The notes under the pieces are model-generated. The model was not told where the DNA came from. It made no database searches and worked only from the letters and a program-made list of their open reading frames with translations. Positions 1 through 6,514 of a stretch of 14,662 nucleotides of DNA are shown here, piece after piece. Position numbers and translations under genes: made by a program. This stretch comes from Pseudomonadota bacterium (lineage in GTDB: Bacteria; Myxococcota; Myxococcia; Myxococcales; Anaeromyxobacteraceae), in NCBI GenBank assembly GCA_023411405.1, contig JAEYOU010000572.1:1-14662 (forward strand), in the 5' to 3' direction. Numbering within the stretch: the first letter of the stretch is position 1; every line of letters begins with the position of its first letter.

Positions 1-33
1 CCCACTAGCAAGCCACCCGTCGAGCGCACCTCG

Positions 34-73
34 GGGCCGGGTCTCGTTCACGACGGTGAACGGGGCCCGGCCC
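34..73 (+). terminator. Strong GC hairpin, likely transcription terminator
   Basis: Bases 34-51 can pair with 56-73 around a four-base loop (52-55), an 18-pair stem. Read as plus-strand RNA, every position pairs, with two U-G wobbles at 42 and 44. Read as minus-strand RNA, those two positions become C-A mismatches. The structure therefore fits plus-strand RNA better, which suggests it ends a plus-strand gene lying left of the window. No U-tract follows on either strand, so intrinsic termination is inferred from stem strength and position only. It also lies just downstream of the GH16 stop at 92, so it could serve as a shared barrier between converging genes. Confidence 0.5.
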
Positions 74-91
74 GCGGTGCATGCAGCGCGC

Positions 92-829
92 TCACTCCGG
101 TGCGTACACCCGGACGAAGTCGACGCAGAGCCGCTGCGGCAGCGCCGCCTCGTCGATCCCCTGCCTGGCGCCCCACGAGCCCCCCAGCACCAGGCTCACC
201 GTGAGGTGCATGGGGTGATCGAAGGGCCAGGCGTCGGCGCCGGTCCGCGGGTTCTCGTAGGTGAAGGTCCGGCGTCCGTCGAGGGACCACTCCAGCCGGT
301 CCGGGGTCCACTCCAGCGCGTAGACGTGGAACGCCGTCCAGGCGTCGGGGACGTTCACGTCGGAGCGGATGGGGTTTCCGCGCGCGTGATTGTGCGCCGG
401 CATGTGCGCCGCGAGGATGATCCGCTCGGGCGCGAACCCGACGTTCTCGACGACGTCGGCCTCGCCGCACGCCGGCCAGGAGACCTCCCGGATGTTCGCG
501 CCGCAGATCCACACCCCGGGCCAGGTGCCGCGCCCGCCCGGGAGCCGCGCGCGGACCTCCACACGACCGTAACGGAAGGTGAAGCGATCGAGCGTGAGGA
601 GCTCGGCGGAGGTGTAGCGGCGGCCCTGCGCGTCCTCGCGCCTCGCCTCGAGGACGAGCTGCCCGTCCTCGACGCGCACGTTCGCTGGGCGATCGGTGAA
701 CTGCGCGTCGCTGTCCCGGTAGCGCATGTCGAGCTGGTAGTCCCAGCGCGCGGGATCCGGTGGACCGGGGACGTCGAACTCGTCGGCGAACAGGAGTCGC
801 CGCGAGGGCAGGGGCGGAGCGCTCGTCAT
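92..829 (-). CDS. Glycoside hydrolase family 16 protein (beta-glucanase/laminarinase-like)
   Basis: Encodes 245 residues, nearly all a single GH16 beta-jelly-roll domain. Family members cleave beta-1,3 or beta-1,4 linkages in glucans or galactans with retention of configuration. The active-site signature reads G-E-A-D-V-V-E; E123 is the expected nucleophile, D125 the helper and E128 the acid/base. The usual second position is Ile, Leu or Val, so Ala124 is slightly atypical. Flanking blocks typical of the family are visible, including YTSAELLT and YGRVEVRARLPGGRGTWPGVW before the signature, and HVYALEWTPD after it. The ATG at 829 is preferred because GAGGG lies 4 bases upstream; an in-frame GTG at 892 would add 21 residues with no recognisable content. 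Neither start gives a Sec signal peptide, which is unusual for an enzyme that normally acts outside the cell. The gene diverges from the amidohydrolase gene. The substrate cannot be decided from sequence alone. Confidence 0.9.
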   Translation of the reverse strand: MTSAPPLPSRRLLFADEFDVPGPPDPARWDYQLDMRYRDSDAQFTDRPANVRVEDGQLVLEARREDAQGRRYTSAELLTLDRFTFRYGRVEVRARLPGGRGTWPGVWICGANIREVSWPACGEADVVENVGFAPERIILAAHMPAHNHARGNPIRSDVNVPDAWTAFHVYALEWTPDRLEWSLDGRRTFTYENPRTGADAWPFDHPMHLTVSLVLGGSWGARQGIDEAALPQRLCVDFVRVYAPE

Positions 830-833
830 CGCA

Positions 834-838
834 CCCTC
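834..838 (-). promoter_or_regulatory. Ribosome binding site deciding the GH16 start
   Basis: On the minus strand GAGGG lies 4 bases before the ATG at 829. The alternative GTG at 892 has no comparable site, so the shorter protein is preferred. Confidence 0.55.
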
Positions 839-851
839 GATCAGGCCAGCG

Positions 852-873
852 TCGCGAGCAGGCTCCCTCGCGA
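852..873. promoter_or_regulatory. Inverted repeat in divergent intergenic region, possible operator
   Basis: TCGCGAG (852-858) and CTCGCGA (867-873) form perfect 7-base arms around an 8-base spacer. The dyad lies 23 bases upstream of the GH16 ATG and 88 bases upstream of the amidohydrolase ATG, in the 132-base region from which the two genes diverge. Its size and symmetry fit a dimeric regulator site, or a hairpin in the GH16 leader RNA. In DNA this GC-rich a chance dyad is possible. A TTGACG at 904-909 resembles a -35 box for the plus-strand operon, but no convincing -10 follows. Confidence 0.35.
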
Positions 874-961
874 AAAGGGGGGCAGGCCCCACGATGTGCG
901 AGCTTGACGTTCCGTCCGGTCTCTAGGGGGCCCAACAGCACGGGTCGAGGGAGGCCACGCA

Positions 962-2506
962 ATGAGCATCGCCATCAAGGGCGTGATCGCTCCGCTGGCG
1001 AGCGACTCCTCGGTCGCCACGAGCGAGTCGTCGACCTTCAAGGGGCGCGTCTGGATCGGTGACGACGGCCGCGTCGCGGCCGTGACGAGGGGCACGAAGG
1101 CCGGTCCGAAGGAGCTCCAGGGGACGCGGGTGGTCGACGTGGGGTCGTGCCTGGTCCTCCCCGGGCTCATCGACCTGCACAGCCACCTCGCCTACGCCAC
1201 CCTTCCGCTGTGGGAGGAGCCCGACCGTACGGTCCCCTTCGCCCACCACGACATCTGGCCGTCCCGGCCCACCTACGCCAAGGCGGTCACCTGGCCGGCG
1301 TATGCCTTCGTGGTGGCCTCCCCCGCTGAGCTCCTCGCTTACGCCGAGGTGCGGGCGGTGATCGGTGGCACGACCAGCATCCAGGGATCCCCGCCCAGGA
1401 ACCGACCCCTGGACGGCTGGCTCGTGCGGAACGTCGAAGACGAGCGCTTCTCCGGCGGAGTGGGTGAGGACCAGATCCTGGCCTCGACCCTGCCCATGAA
1501 GTCCGACCAGCTGGCCCGGCGGGCGAATCAGATGCGTGCCGGCGCCACCTTCATCTACCACTGCGCCGAGGGACAGCCGGGCTCGATCGTCGCACGCGAG
1601 TACACCGCGGTGGGGCAGGCCGGCTGCCTCCAGGGGCGGCTCATCGCCATCCACACGAACGCGCTGGGCCCGGACGCCTACGGAGCGTGGACGACCCCCG
1701 GCACGATCGTCTGGTCCCCCTTCTCGAACCTGTGGCTCTACGGGACGACCACCGACATCCCGGCTGCGCGCGCTCGGCGGATACGGGTGTGCCTCGGATC
1801 GGACTGGGGACCGTCGGGCACCCGCAACGTCCTCGGGGAGCTCAAGGTTGCCCAGCTCGTGAGCGAGGCGAGAGGGTGGAGCCTCTCGACCCTGGAGCTG
1901 CTGAAGATGGTCACCGCCAACCCCGGCGACGCCCTGGCCGCCGCCTGGGGCGTGCAGGCTGGGCGGCTGCAGCCCGGGGCCCTGGGCGACGTCGTGGTGA
2001 TCTCCGCCCCGGCGGGGAAGAGCTGGGTCGATGGGGTCATGGCCGCCACGGAGGCCGCGGTCGAGCTCGTCGTCATCGGCGGCCGCCCCGTCTACGGGAC
2101 GACCGAGCGGATGCAGGCCGCGGGGGCGACCGGCACCAGTTCGCTCGTGGTGAACGGCGTGCGCCGGAGCCTCGCGCTGAGCCGCTTCGACGAGCCCGGG
2201 AAGCGCTGGCCCTTCGACGAGGTGCTCGCACGCATGACGGAGGTGGCGGGCGACCCCAAGGGCGAGATCGAGGGGGCGCGGCTCCGGGCCTCCGCAGCCC
2301 TGCGGGAGGGAAAGCCGCCGCCGTTGCGGCTCGCGCTCGACATGCCCACGGGGCGGGCGCCGATCGGCGGGCTCCCCAAGGACCTCAACGAGATCGAGGT
2401 GCCGCCTCTCGCGCCGCTCGCGCACGACCCGGCGTTCTTCGCCTCCTTGATCGGCCATGGCTTTCACGGCGGGCTGCTCGATGGACTCGCCGGCTTCTAC
2501 GCCTAG
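962..2506 (+). CDS. Amidohydrolase-superfamily metal-dependent hydrolase
   Basis: Encodes 514 residues. The N-terminal strand region (about 1-65) and a segment near 325-380 form the small beta-sandwich seen in this superfamily, enclosing a TIM-barrel metal site. Probable ligands are visible: H73-S-H75 after LPGLID, H200 in YHCAEG, H231 in AIHTNAL and D281 in LGSDWG. H200 followed by E203 resembles the H-x-x-E of subtype III enzymes (cytosine deaminase and atrazine chlorohydrolase groups), which hydrolyse amide, amidine or aryl-halide bonds with one metal. A tail of about 130 residues (about 385-514), rich in Pro and Gly, is not recognised as a known domain. No signal peptide is seen, so it should be cytoplasmic. 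GGGAGG at 949-954, 7 bases before the ATG, supports the start. The S41 peptidase gene follows after 9 bases, so the two are probably co-transcribed. The substrate is unknown. Confidence 0.88.
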   Translation: MSIAIKGVIAPLASDSSVATSESSTFKGRVWIGDDGRVAAVTRGTKAGPKELQGTRVVDVGSCLVLPGLIDLHSHLAYATLPLWEEPDRTVPFAHHDIWPSRPTYAKAVTWPAYAFVVASPAELLAYAEVRAVIGGTTSIQGSPPRNRPLDGWLVRNVEDERFSGGVGEDQILASTLPMKSDQLARRANQMRAGATFIYHCAEGQPGSIVAREYTAVGQAGCLQGRLIAIHTNALGPDAYGAWTTPGTIVWSPFSNLWLYGTTTDIPAARARRIRVCLGSDWGPSGTRNVLGELKVAQLVSEARGWSLSTLELLKMVTANPGDALAAAWGVQAGRLQPGALGDVVVISAPAGKSWVDGVMAATEAAVELVVIGGRPVYGTTERMQAAGATGTSSLVVNGVRRSLALSRFDEPGKRWPFDEVLARMTEVAGDPKGEIEGARLRASAALREGKPPPLRLALDMPTGRAPIGGLPKDLNEIEVPPLAPLAHDPAFFASLIGHGFHGGLLDGLAGFYA

Positions 2507-2515
2507 GGAGCCCAC

Positions 2516-4378
2516 ATGCCCCCTGCACGACGGAAGGCTGCGCTCGCGCAGCGGCAGCGTGGCGTGCTCCTCTCCGACTTCCTCGGGGAGCGCGCCGCAG
2601 GAGCGGAGGCCCTCGACGGCGGCGACCGGCTCCGGGTCATCGACACCTTGCTCGCGGTGATCGGGGGCGTCTACTGCCATCTCCCGCAGAAGCGGGCCGC
2701 CTACGCCGTGGACCCGGTGCAGGCGCTGACGCTCGTGCGGAAGAGGGTGGGGGACCTCACCGACGGCGAGTTCCACCTGGCCATCACCTCGATCGTCACG
2801 AGCCTGCGGGACGCCCATACCCGCTACTCGGGGCCGAGGATGCTCAACGGGAGGGTGGCCGCGCTGCCGTTCCTGGTGGAGCAGTACGGGCCGCAGCAGT
2901 CGCCCACCTTCCTCGTCTCCAAGGTATCGGACCCGGCGCTCATCCCCGACAGGCAGTTCCGCGAGGGCGTGACCCTCACCGACTGGAACGGCGTGCCCTT
3001 CGTCCGGGCGGTGGACCTCCACGCCGAGCGGGAGACCGGTGGTCGCCCCGACTCGCGCCGGGCGAGGGCGCTCGAGTCGCTCACGCTCCGTGCACTCGAG
3101 TATGGACCTCCCCCGGACGAGCGCTGGGTATGGATCGGGTACAAGCCGCCGCGCGGCCGGGAGCGCCAGGTGAAGATCCCGTGGCGCGTCATCGAGCCGG
3201 GCGTCTCGGTCGCGTCCACGACGGGGTCGCGGGCCTCGCGGTTCGTGGCGGCGGATCCGGCGGCGGAGCAGGCCCGGCGCGCGAAGAAGCTCCTCTTCTC
3301 GGGGAGAGTCTGGGAGGCGGACCGTCGAGGCGCGGCCGTCGCCCGCTCGAGCGAGTGGGTGAAGACGACGATGCCCGACGTCCTCGCGGCGAGAGGTCTT
3401 CCGCACCGACGCCTGGGCGCGCTGGGCTACCTTCGCATCTGGAGCTTCGACGTCGCGGACGACGACGCCTTCATCGCCGAGGTGGTTCGGCTCCTGGGTG
3501 AGCTGCCAGACCGTGGACTGGTGCTCGACCTGCGCGGGAACCCCGGCGGCCTCATCTGGGCGGCCGAGCGGCTCCTGCAGGTCTTCACGCCCAACGTCAT
3601 CGTGCCGACCAGGTTCAGCCTGGTCGCGACCCCGCTCGTTCGCGCAATGGCGCGGAGTCCCTTCAACCGGCTCGAGCTCGAGGCGTGGCTCCCCTCCCTG
3701 GAGCAGGCGATCGAGACTGGCGAGCCCTACTCCCAGCCCCTGCCGCTCACGGACGTGGCCTGGTGCAACGACCTCGGCCAGGTCTACGGCGGACCCGCGG
3801 TCTGCGTGGTCGACCCCAACACCTACTCCTCGGGCGACCTCTTCGCGGCGGGGTTCGTGGACAACGCCGTGGGCCCGATCGTCTCCGTCGGCGAGGCCTC
3901 CGGCGGCGGAGGCGCGAACGTCTGGGGCCACGACGAGGTGCGCGAGGCGCTCGCCGGGACCGAGAGCGCACTTCCGGCATTGCCGCACGGCGTGGGATAT
4001 ACCCTGGCCTTCCGCCGCGCGGTGCGCAGCGCCGGCTCGGACGGCATCCCCGTCGAGGACCTGGGCATCGCCGGGACGCCCTACGCGATGACCCGGGCCG
4101 ACCTCCTCGACTCGAACTCGGACCTCGTCGCCTTCTGCGGGGACCTCCTGGCCCAGCAGGAGTACACGGCGATGCGAGTCACCGTGACCGACGCCTCGAT
4201 CCTGGTCAGGACGCAGGCCCTGGAGGAGCTGGAGGTCTTCGCCGATGGCCGTGCCCACGCGACGGTCCCCATCGAGGGCGCCGCGACGGAGCTCCCCAGG
4301 CCCAGCGCCGCCATGGTCGAGCTCGTGGGTCGTGCCGGCGGCGTGGTCCGGCAGCGGCGCAGGATCACCCTGCGCTGA
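2516..4378 (+). CDS. S41 family (C-terminal processing/tricorn-like) serine peptidase, leaderless
   Basis: Encodes 620 residues. An N-terminal helical part (about 1-110) ends in SLRDAHTRYSG, matching the block before the core in S41 proteins. The core carries VLDLRGNPGG (about 336-345), a hallmark of the family, and NTYSSGDLFAAGF (about 435-447). In that block S438 aligns with the catalytic Ser of the usual S-A-S-E motif, and D441 stands where Glu is normal. A catalytic Lys was not located with confidence. About 100 residues at the C-terminus (from about 520) look like a small separate beta domain. There is no signal peptide, lipobox or clear PDZ domain, unlike exported processing proteases, so a cytoplasmic role is inferred. 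GGGAG at 2506-2510 overlaps the stop codon of the amidohydrolase gene and lies 5 bases before the ATG, pointing to coupled translation. Activity on a peptide is inferred from family; the real substrate is unknown. Confidence 0.85.
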   Translation: MPPARRKAALAQRQRGVLLSDFLGERAAGAEALDGGDRLRVIDTLLAVIGGVYCHLPQKRAAYAVDPVQALTLVRKRVGDLTDGEFHLAITSIVTSLRDAHTRYSGPRMLNGRVAALPFLVEQYGPQQSPTFLVSKVSDPALIPDRQFREGVTLTDWNGVPFVRAVDLHAERETGGRPDSRRARALESLTLRALEYGPPPDERWVWIGYKPPRGRERQVKIPWRVIEPGVSVASTTGSRASRFVAADPAAEQARRAKKLLFSGRVWEADRRGAAVARSSEWVKTTMPDVLAARGLPHRRLGALGYLRIWSFDVADDDAFIAEVVRLLGELPDRGLVLDLRGNPGGLIWAAERLLQVFTPNVIVPTRFSLVATPLVRAMARSPFNRLELEAWLPSLEQAIETGEPYSQPLPLTDVAWCNDLGQVYGGPAVCVVDPNTYSSGDLFAAGFVDNAVGPIVSVGEASGGGGANVWGHDEVREALAGTESALPALPHGVGYTLAFRRAVRSAGSDGIPVEDLGIAGTPYAMTRADLLDSNSDLVAFCGDLLAQQEYTAMRVTVTDASILVRTQALEELEVFADGRAHATVPIEGAATELPRPSAAMVELVGRAGGVVRQRRRITLR

Positions 4379-4389
4379 TCGCCGTCAGC
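4374..4389. terminator. Small hairpin spanning two convergent stop codons
   Basis: GCTGA (4374-4378) pairs with TCAGC (4385-4389) around a six-base loop. The stem holds the stop codon of the S41 gene (TGA, plus) and that of the UDG-like gene (TGA, minus). An alternative stem, GATCG 4377-4381 with CGATC 4390-4394, is also possible. Five pairs are weak and no U-tract follows, so a terminator role is doubtful, although no other terminator separates these convergent genes. Confidence 0.2.
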
Positions 4390-5191
4390 CGATCACTCCC
4401 TCGGGGACGGTGATGGTGATGTTGCGCCGCTTGGCGGCGACGCTCGAGCCCACGCGCCGGGCCCAGCCGTCGTCGTCATACATCCAGCGAGGGATCCCCG
4501 CCGGCAGGTCGGCGGAGGGGATGTCCACCTTGTCCGACGCGGCGAAGGCCTCGCCGTAGAGCTCTGCGGGGATGGGGGCGTCCGGATGGACGATGGCAGG
4601 GCGCAGCTGCCCGAGCGCGCCGTTCCACTGGGTGAGCATCTTCTTCGTGTTCGCTGCCTTCTCGGCCTTGGTCCCTCCTGCCGACTCGGGGAACGTGGGA
4701 TGCGTGAGGTGCGCCACGGCGAGGGCGGCGGGCACCGAGTGGGCGCTCGCGTAGGAGCCCCAGGCCTTCGCCGCCATCGCGCCGAACGTGACCACCGCCT
4801 CGAGCTGGCCGGAGGAGACGACCGCGTGAACCCACTGGTTCCGGTAGTCGCGCACCTTGGGCTTCGTGACGTACTTCGCGCCGTTCGAGCCGTAGACGCT
4901 GTAGAGCAGCGCGTTCAGGAGCACGTAGCTCCGGGTGATGCCGAGCTTGGCGAGGAAGCCCTGGACGCGCCGCCCGGCCTCGCCGACCAGGATGCGCCGG
5001 AGGACGTTCTCGTGCTGTCCGGGGTCCTGACCGAGGATGAGGACGCGCGCGCTCCCGTCGAGGCGGCCGCGGTGAAAGATGGGACCCCACTCGGTCCGGA
5101 AGTCGGGAGAGGGGTAGGCGCTCGCGTCGGGATAGGACGCGGCGAGCGAGGCGAACGGCTCCTGGACGTACCCTGGGCAGAAGTCCGGCAT
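4385..5191 (-). CDS. Uracil-DNA glycosylase superfamily protein
   Basis: Encodes 268 residues. The family removes uracil or related damaged bases from DNA by cutting the glycosidic bond. Motif A reads GQDPGQHE (54-61): the first four residues match the family 1 form GQDPYH, while the Gly after Pro recalls the G-E-x-P-G form of families 4 and 5. VLLNALLYSVYG (about 90-101), with N93, fits the following strand, VVTFGAMA (about 133-140) the later one, and HLTHPTFPES (161-170) stands where motif B (H-P-S-P or similar) is expected. No four-Cys iron-sulfur pattern is seen. The C-terminal 60 residues look specific to this subgroup. AAGGGAG at 5197-5203, 5 bases upstream, selects the ATG at 5191; the frame stays open further upstream only because of GC bias. 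The gene is downstream of, and on the same strand as, the scramblase-like gene, 152 bases away. The exact base specificity, and whether it is active, cannot be told. Confidence 0.75.
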   Translation of the reverse strand: MPDFCPGYVQEPFASLAASYPDASAYPSPDFRTEWGPIFHRGRLDGSARVLILGQDPGQHENVLRRILVGEAGRRVQGFLAKLGITRSYVLLNALLYSVYGSNGAKYVTKPKVRDYRNQWVHAVVSSGQLEAVVTFGAMAAKAWGSYASAHSVPAALAVAHLTHPTFPESAGGTKAEKAANTKKMLTQWNGALGQLRPAIVHPDAPIPAELYGEAFAASDKVDIPSADLPAGIPRWMYDDDGWARRVGSSVAAKRRNITITVPEGVIG

Positions 5192-5196
5192 GCGCG

Positions 5197-5203
5197 CTCC
5201 CTT
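5197..5203 (-). promoter_or_regulatory. Ribosome binding site deciding the UDG-like start
   Basis: AAGGGAG on the minus strand, 5 bases before the ATG at 5191. It sets the protein at 268 residues rather than the much longer open frame that continues upstream to about 5698. Confidence 0.65.
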
Positions 5204-5286
5204 CTCCACCGAGCCCGATGGCAGGCATGCGCAGCATCGATGTATGCAGTGGTTCGCGGACCGGGAAGCGGAGCCTTCAGCGGCCC

Positions 5287-5320
5287 ACACAGGGCCCCTC
5301 GGTCGCGCATGGCCCCGTGT
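5287..5320 (-). terminator. Hairpin after the scramblase-like gene, possible terminator
   Basis: Bases 5287-5296 pair with 5311-5320 around a 14-base loop. In minus-strand RNA all ten positions pair, one as G-U; on the plus strand that pair is an A-C mismatch. It starts 23 bases after the stop of the scramblase-like gene (5344), the expected place for its terminator. It lies within the 152-base gap before the UDG-like gene and lacks a U-tract, so leader-RNA structure of the next gene is an alternative. Confidence 0.35.
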
Positions 5321-5343
5321 CCGGCTTGCTTCGCGGCCCGGGG

Positions 5344-5991
5344 TCAGTCCTTGTCCTCGAAGAACTTGAAGTCGACGAGGATCGCGGCGCCGAGCGCGAG
5401 AGGCCGCAGGGCCGGCTCCTGAGGAAGGGTCACGAGGAAGGTGTCGGCATCGGTGAAGACCTCCGACACCGCGCCGGACCACTTCTTCTCGATGCGGCCC
5501 AGCTCGCGATCCGTCTCGGGCGCCTGGAGGAGGAAGGTCCACGGCCTCCAGAATGGGCCCGTGATACGGGCCAGCACGCGCCCGTCGGGACCCTCGACGT
5601 CGAAGCGCCGGCGGAGGAACGCGAACCGCTGCTGGACGGCGCCCAGCGCCCGCCCGCTCTCGTCCAGCACCTCCAGCCGGGAGAAGAACCACCGCCACGG
5701 ACGGTGGAGCCGGAACAGCACCCGGTCGCCGCCGGCCACGTCGCGGACGTCCATCTCGAACGGGCGGCTCGCCTTGAGGAACGAGCGGAGCAGGAAGCTG
5801 CCCTTGTGCTCGAGCGCCATGCCCGCCAGCGCGCCGGACTCGTCGAGCAGGGCGTAGCGGTTGGCGGCCTCGAACGCGACGAGCTCGGTCCAGTCGCGCG
5901 ACTGCCGTACGACCACGCGGCGGGCGGAGGCGAGCAGGTCGGCGAGGGGGATCCTGGCGGTGGGGACGGGGGCGCGCTTTCGAGCGAACAT
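5344..5991 (-). CDS. Phospholipid scramblase / LURP-one-related family protein
   Basis: Encodes 215 residues of the Tubby-like beta-barrel fold family that holds scramblases and LURP-one proteins. Supporting features are FEAANRYALLDE (about 40-51) near the start of the barrel, RPFEMDVRDVAG (about 76-87), then an RPW-type segment (98-100), a WRPW block (148-151), and a hydrophobic C-terminal helix, LALGAAILVDFKFFED (about 198-213), which in the family packs inside the barrel. The family was named for lipid scrambling, but bacterial members have no established function. No signal peptide is present. The ATG at 5991 is chosen because the domain begins soon after it; a GTG at 6036 would add 15 residues, and neither start has a strong ribosome site, so the start is uncertain. 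The gene follows a decayed gene and precedes the UDG-like gene on the same strand. Confidence 0.78.
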   Translation of the reverse strand: MFARKRAPVPTARIPLADLLASARRVVVRQSRDWTELVAFEAANRYALLDESGALAGMALEHKGSFLLRSFLKASRPFEMDVRDVAGGDRVLFRLHRPWRWFFSRLEVLDESGRALGAVQQRFAFLRRRFDVEGPDGRVLARITGPFWRPWTFLLQAPETDRELGRIEKKWSGAVSEVFTDADTFLVTLPQEPALRPLALGAAILVDFKFFEDKD

Positions 5992-6089
5992 GGCCGATTT
6001 TCGCCCGAGAGGCGACGAGAGCGCAATCCGCGCCACGCCGGACGCGCTCAGTCCGCCTTCACGGTCGCGATCACCTGCCGTGCGGCCGG

Positions 6090-6122
6090 GGGAAGGGGAG
6101 GGCGATGGCCGCCCCCTCTCCC
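6090..6122 (-). terminator. Hairpin just after the MYXO-CTERM remnant
   Basis: Minus-strand RNA from 6122 down to 6108 can pair with 6103 down to 6090 around the loop 6104-6107. About a dozen pairs form, including two G-U, with two mismatches (a C-C and an A-C). It begins four bases after the stop codon of the MYXO-CTERM frame (6127-6129), a typical terminator position. There is no U-tract. It may survive from when the gene was intact. Confidence 0.33.
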
Positions 6123-6126
6123 ACCG

Positions 6127-6491
6127 TCACCCCGCTCCCCGCGAGCGCCGCCGCAGCACGGCCGCGAGCGCGAGCAGCCCCAGCGCGGCCGCTGCGGCGC
6201 CGCCGGTCCCGCCCGTCCCGCAGCCGCCGCCCGAGCTGGACGGCTTTCGGACCTCGAACGCCACAACGGCGCCCACGCCGGTCCCGGCGTAACTGGAGCC
6301 GATCGCGCACACGTAGTACCGCCCCGGCTCGAGCCCGATCACGTCCTGGGTGACGTCCACCGGGCTCCGCCCGTTGCCCCGATCGACGTCGCGGCGGTGG
6401 TCGCCACCGCGGGCGGCAGCGCCGTCGTGAAGCTCACCAACGAGCCGTACGTCGTCCGCTCGCGTTCGACGATGGCGCAGGCGAAGTACGT
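6127..6491 (-). pseudogene. Remnant of a fibronectin-III-like repeat surface protein with MYXO-CTERM tail
   Basis: Two minus-strand frames hold pieces of one protein. From 6491 one frame reads TYFACAIVERERTTYGSLVS, the last strands of a fibronectin-III-like repeat, then a linker and AATSIGATGGA, the usual opening of the next repeat; this frame stops at 6339. Near 6360-6380 the homology passes to another frame, VIGLEPGRYYVCAIGSSYAG, the end of that repeat. The middle of the repeat (roughly 35 residues) is missing, so a deletion with frameshift is inferred. The second frame ends in a Ser/Gly-rich stretch with one Cys (GGGCGTGG), a hydrophobic Ala/Leu helix and LRRRSRG: the layout of a MYXO-CTERM sorting signal, which anchors proteins at the myxobacterial surface. 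A TGA at 6492-6494 precedes the first frame, and the next gene ends at 6515, so the N-terminal part of the protein is gone. A sequencing error could explain the frameshift but not the missing repeat core or the missing N-terminus. Confidence 0.62.
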
Positions 6492-6514
6492 TCACGCGAT
6501 GCGGTTCTCCCTCG

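Noticed and set aside
904..932. Promoter starting with TTGACG for the amidohydrolase operon
   Set aside because: The -35-like hexamer is good, but the sequence 16-18 bases downstream is G/C only, with no -10-like hexamer.
923..4258. Open minus-strand frame of 1111 codons
   Set aside because: It is antisense to the amidohydrolase and S41 genes, which carry clear family motifs. Its translation is Arg/Gly/Pro-rich with no domain, as expected from GC-rich third positions.
5192..5698. Upstream extension of the UDG-like gene
   Set aside because: The frame stays open, but the extension has no family match and overlaps the scramblase-like gene. A good ribosome site precedes the ATG at 5191.
6046..6126. 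Short minus-strand frame ending in VIATVKAD after the MYXO-CTERM stop
   Set aside because: It is too short, has no ribosome site or family match, and the region is better explained by a hairpin and spacer.
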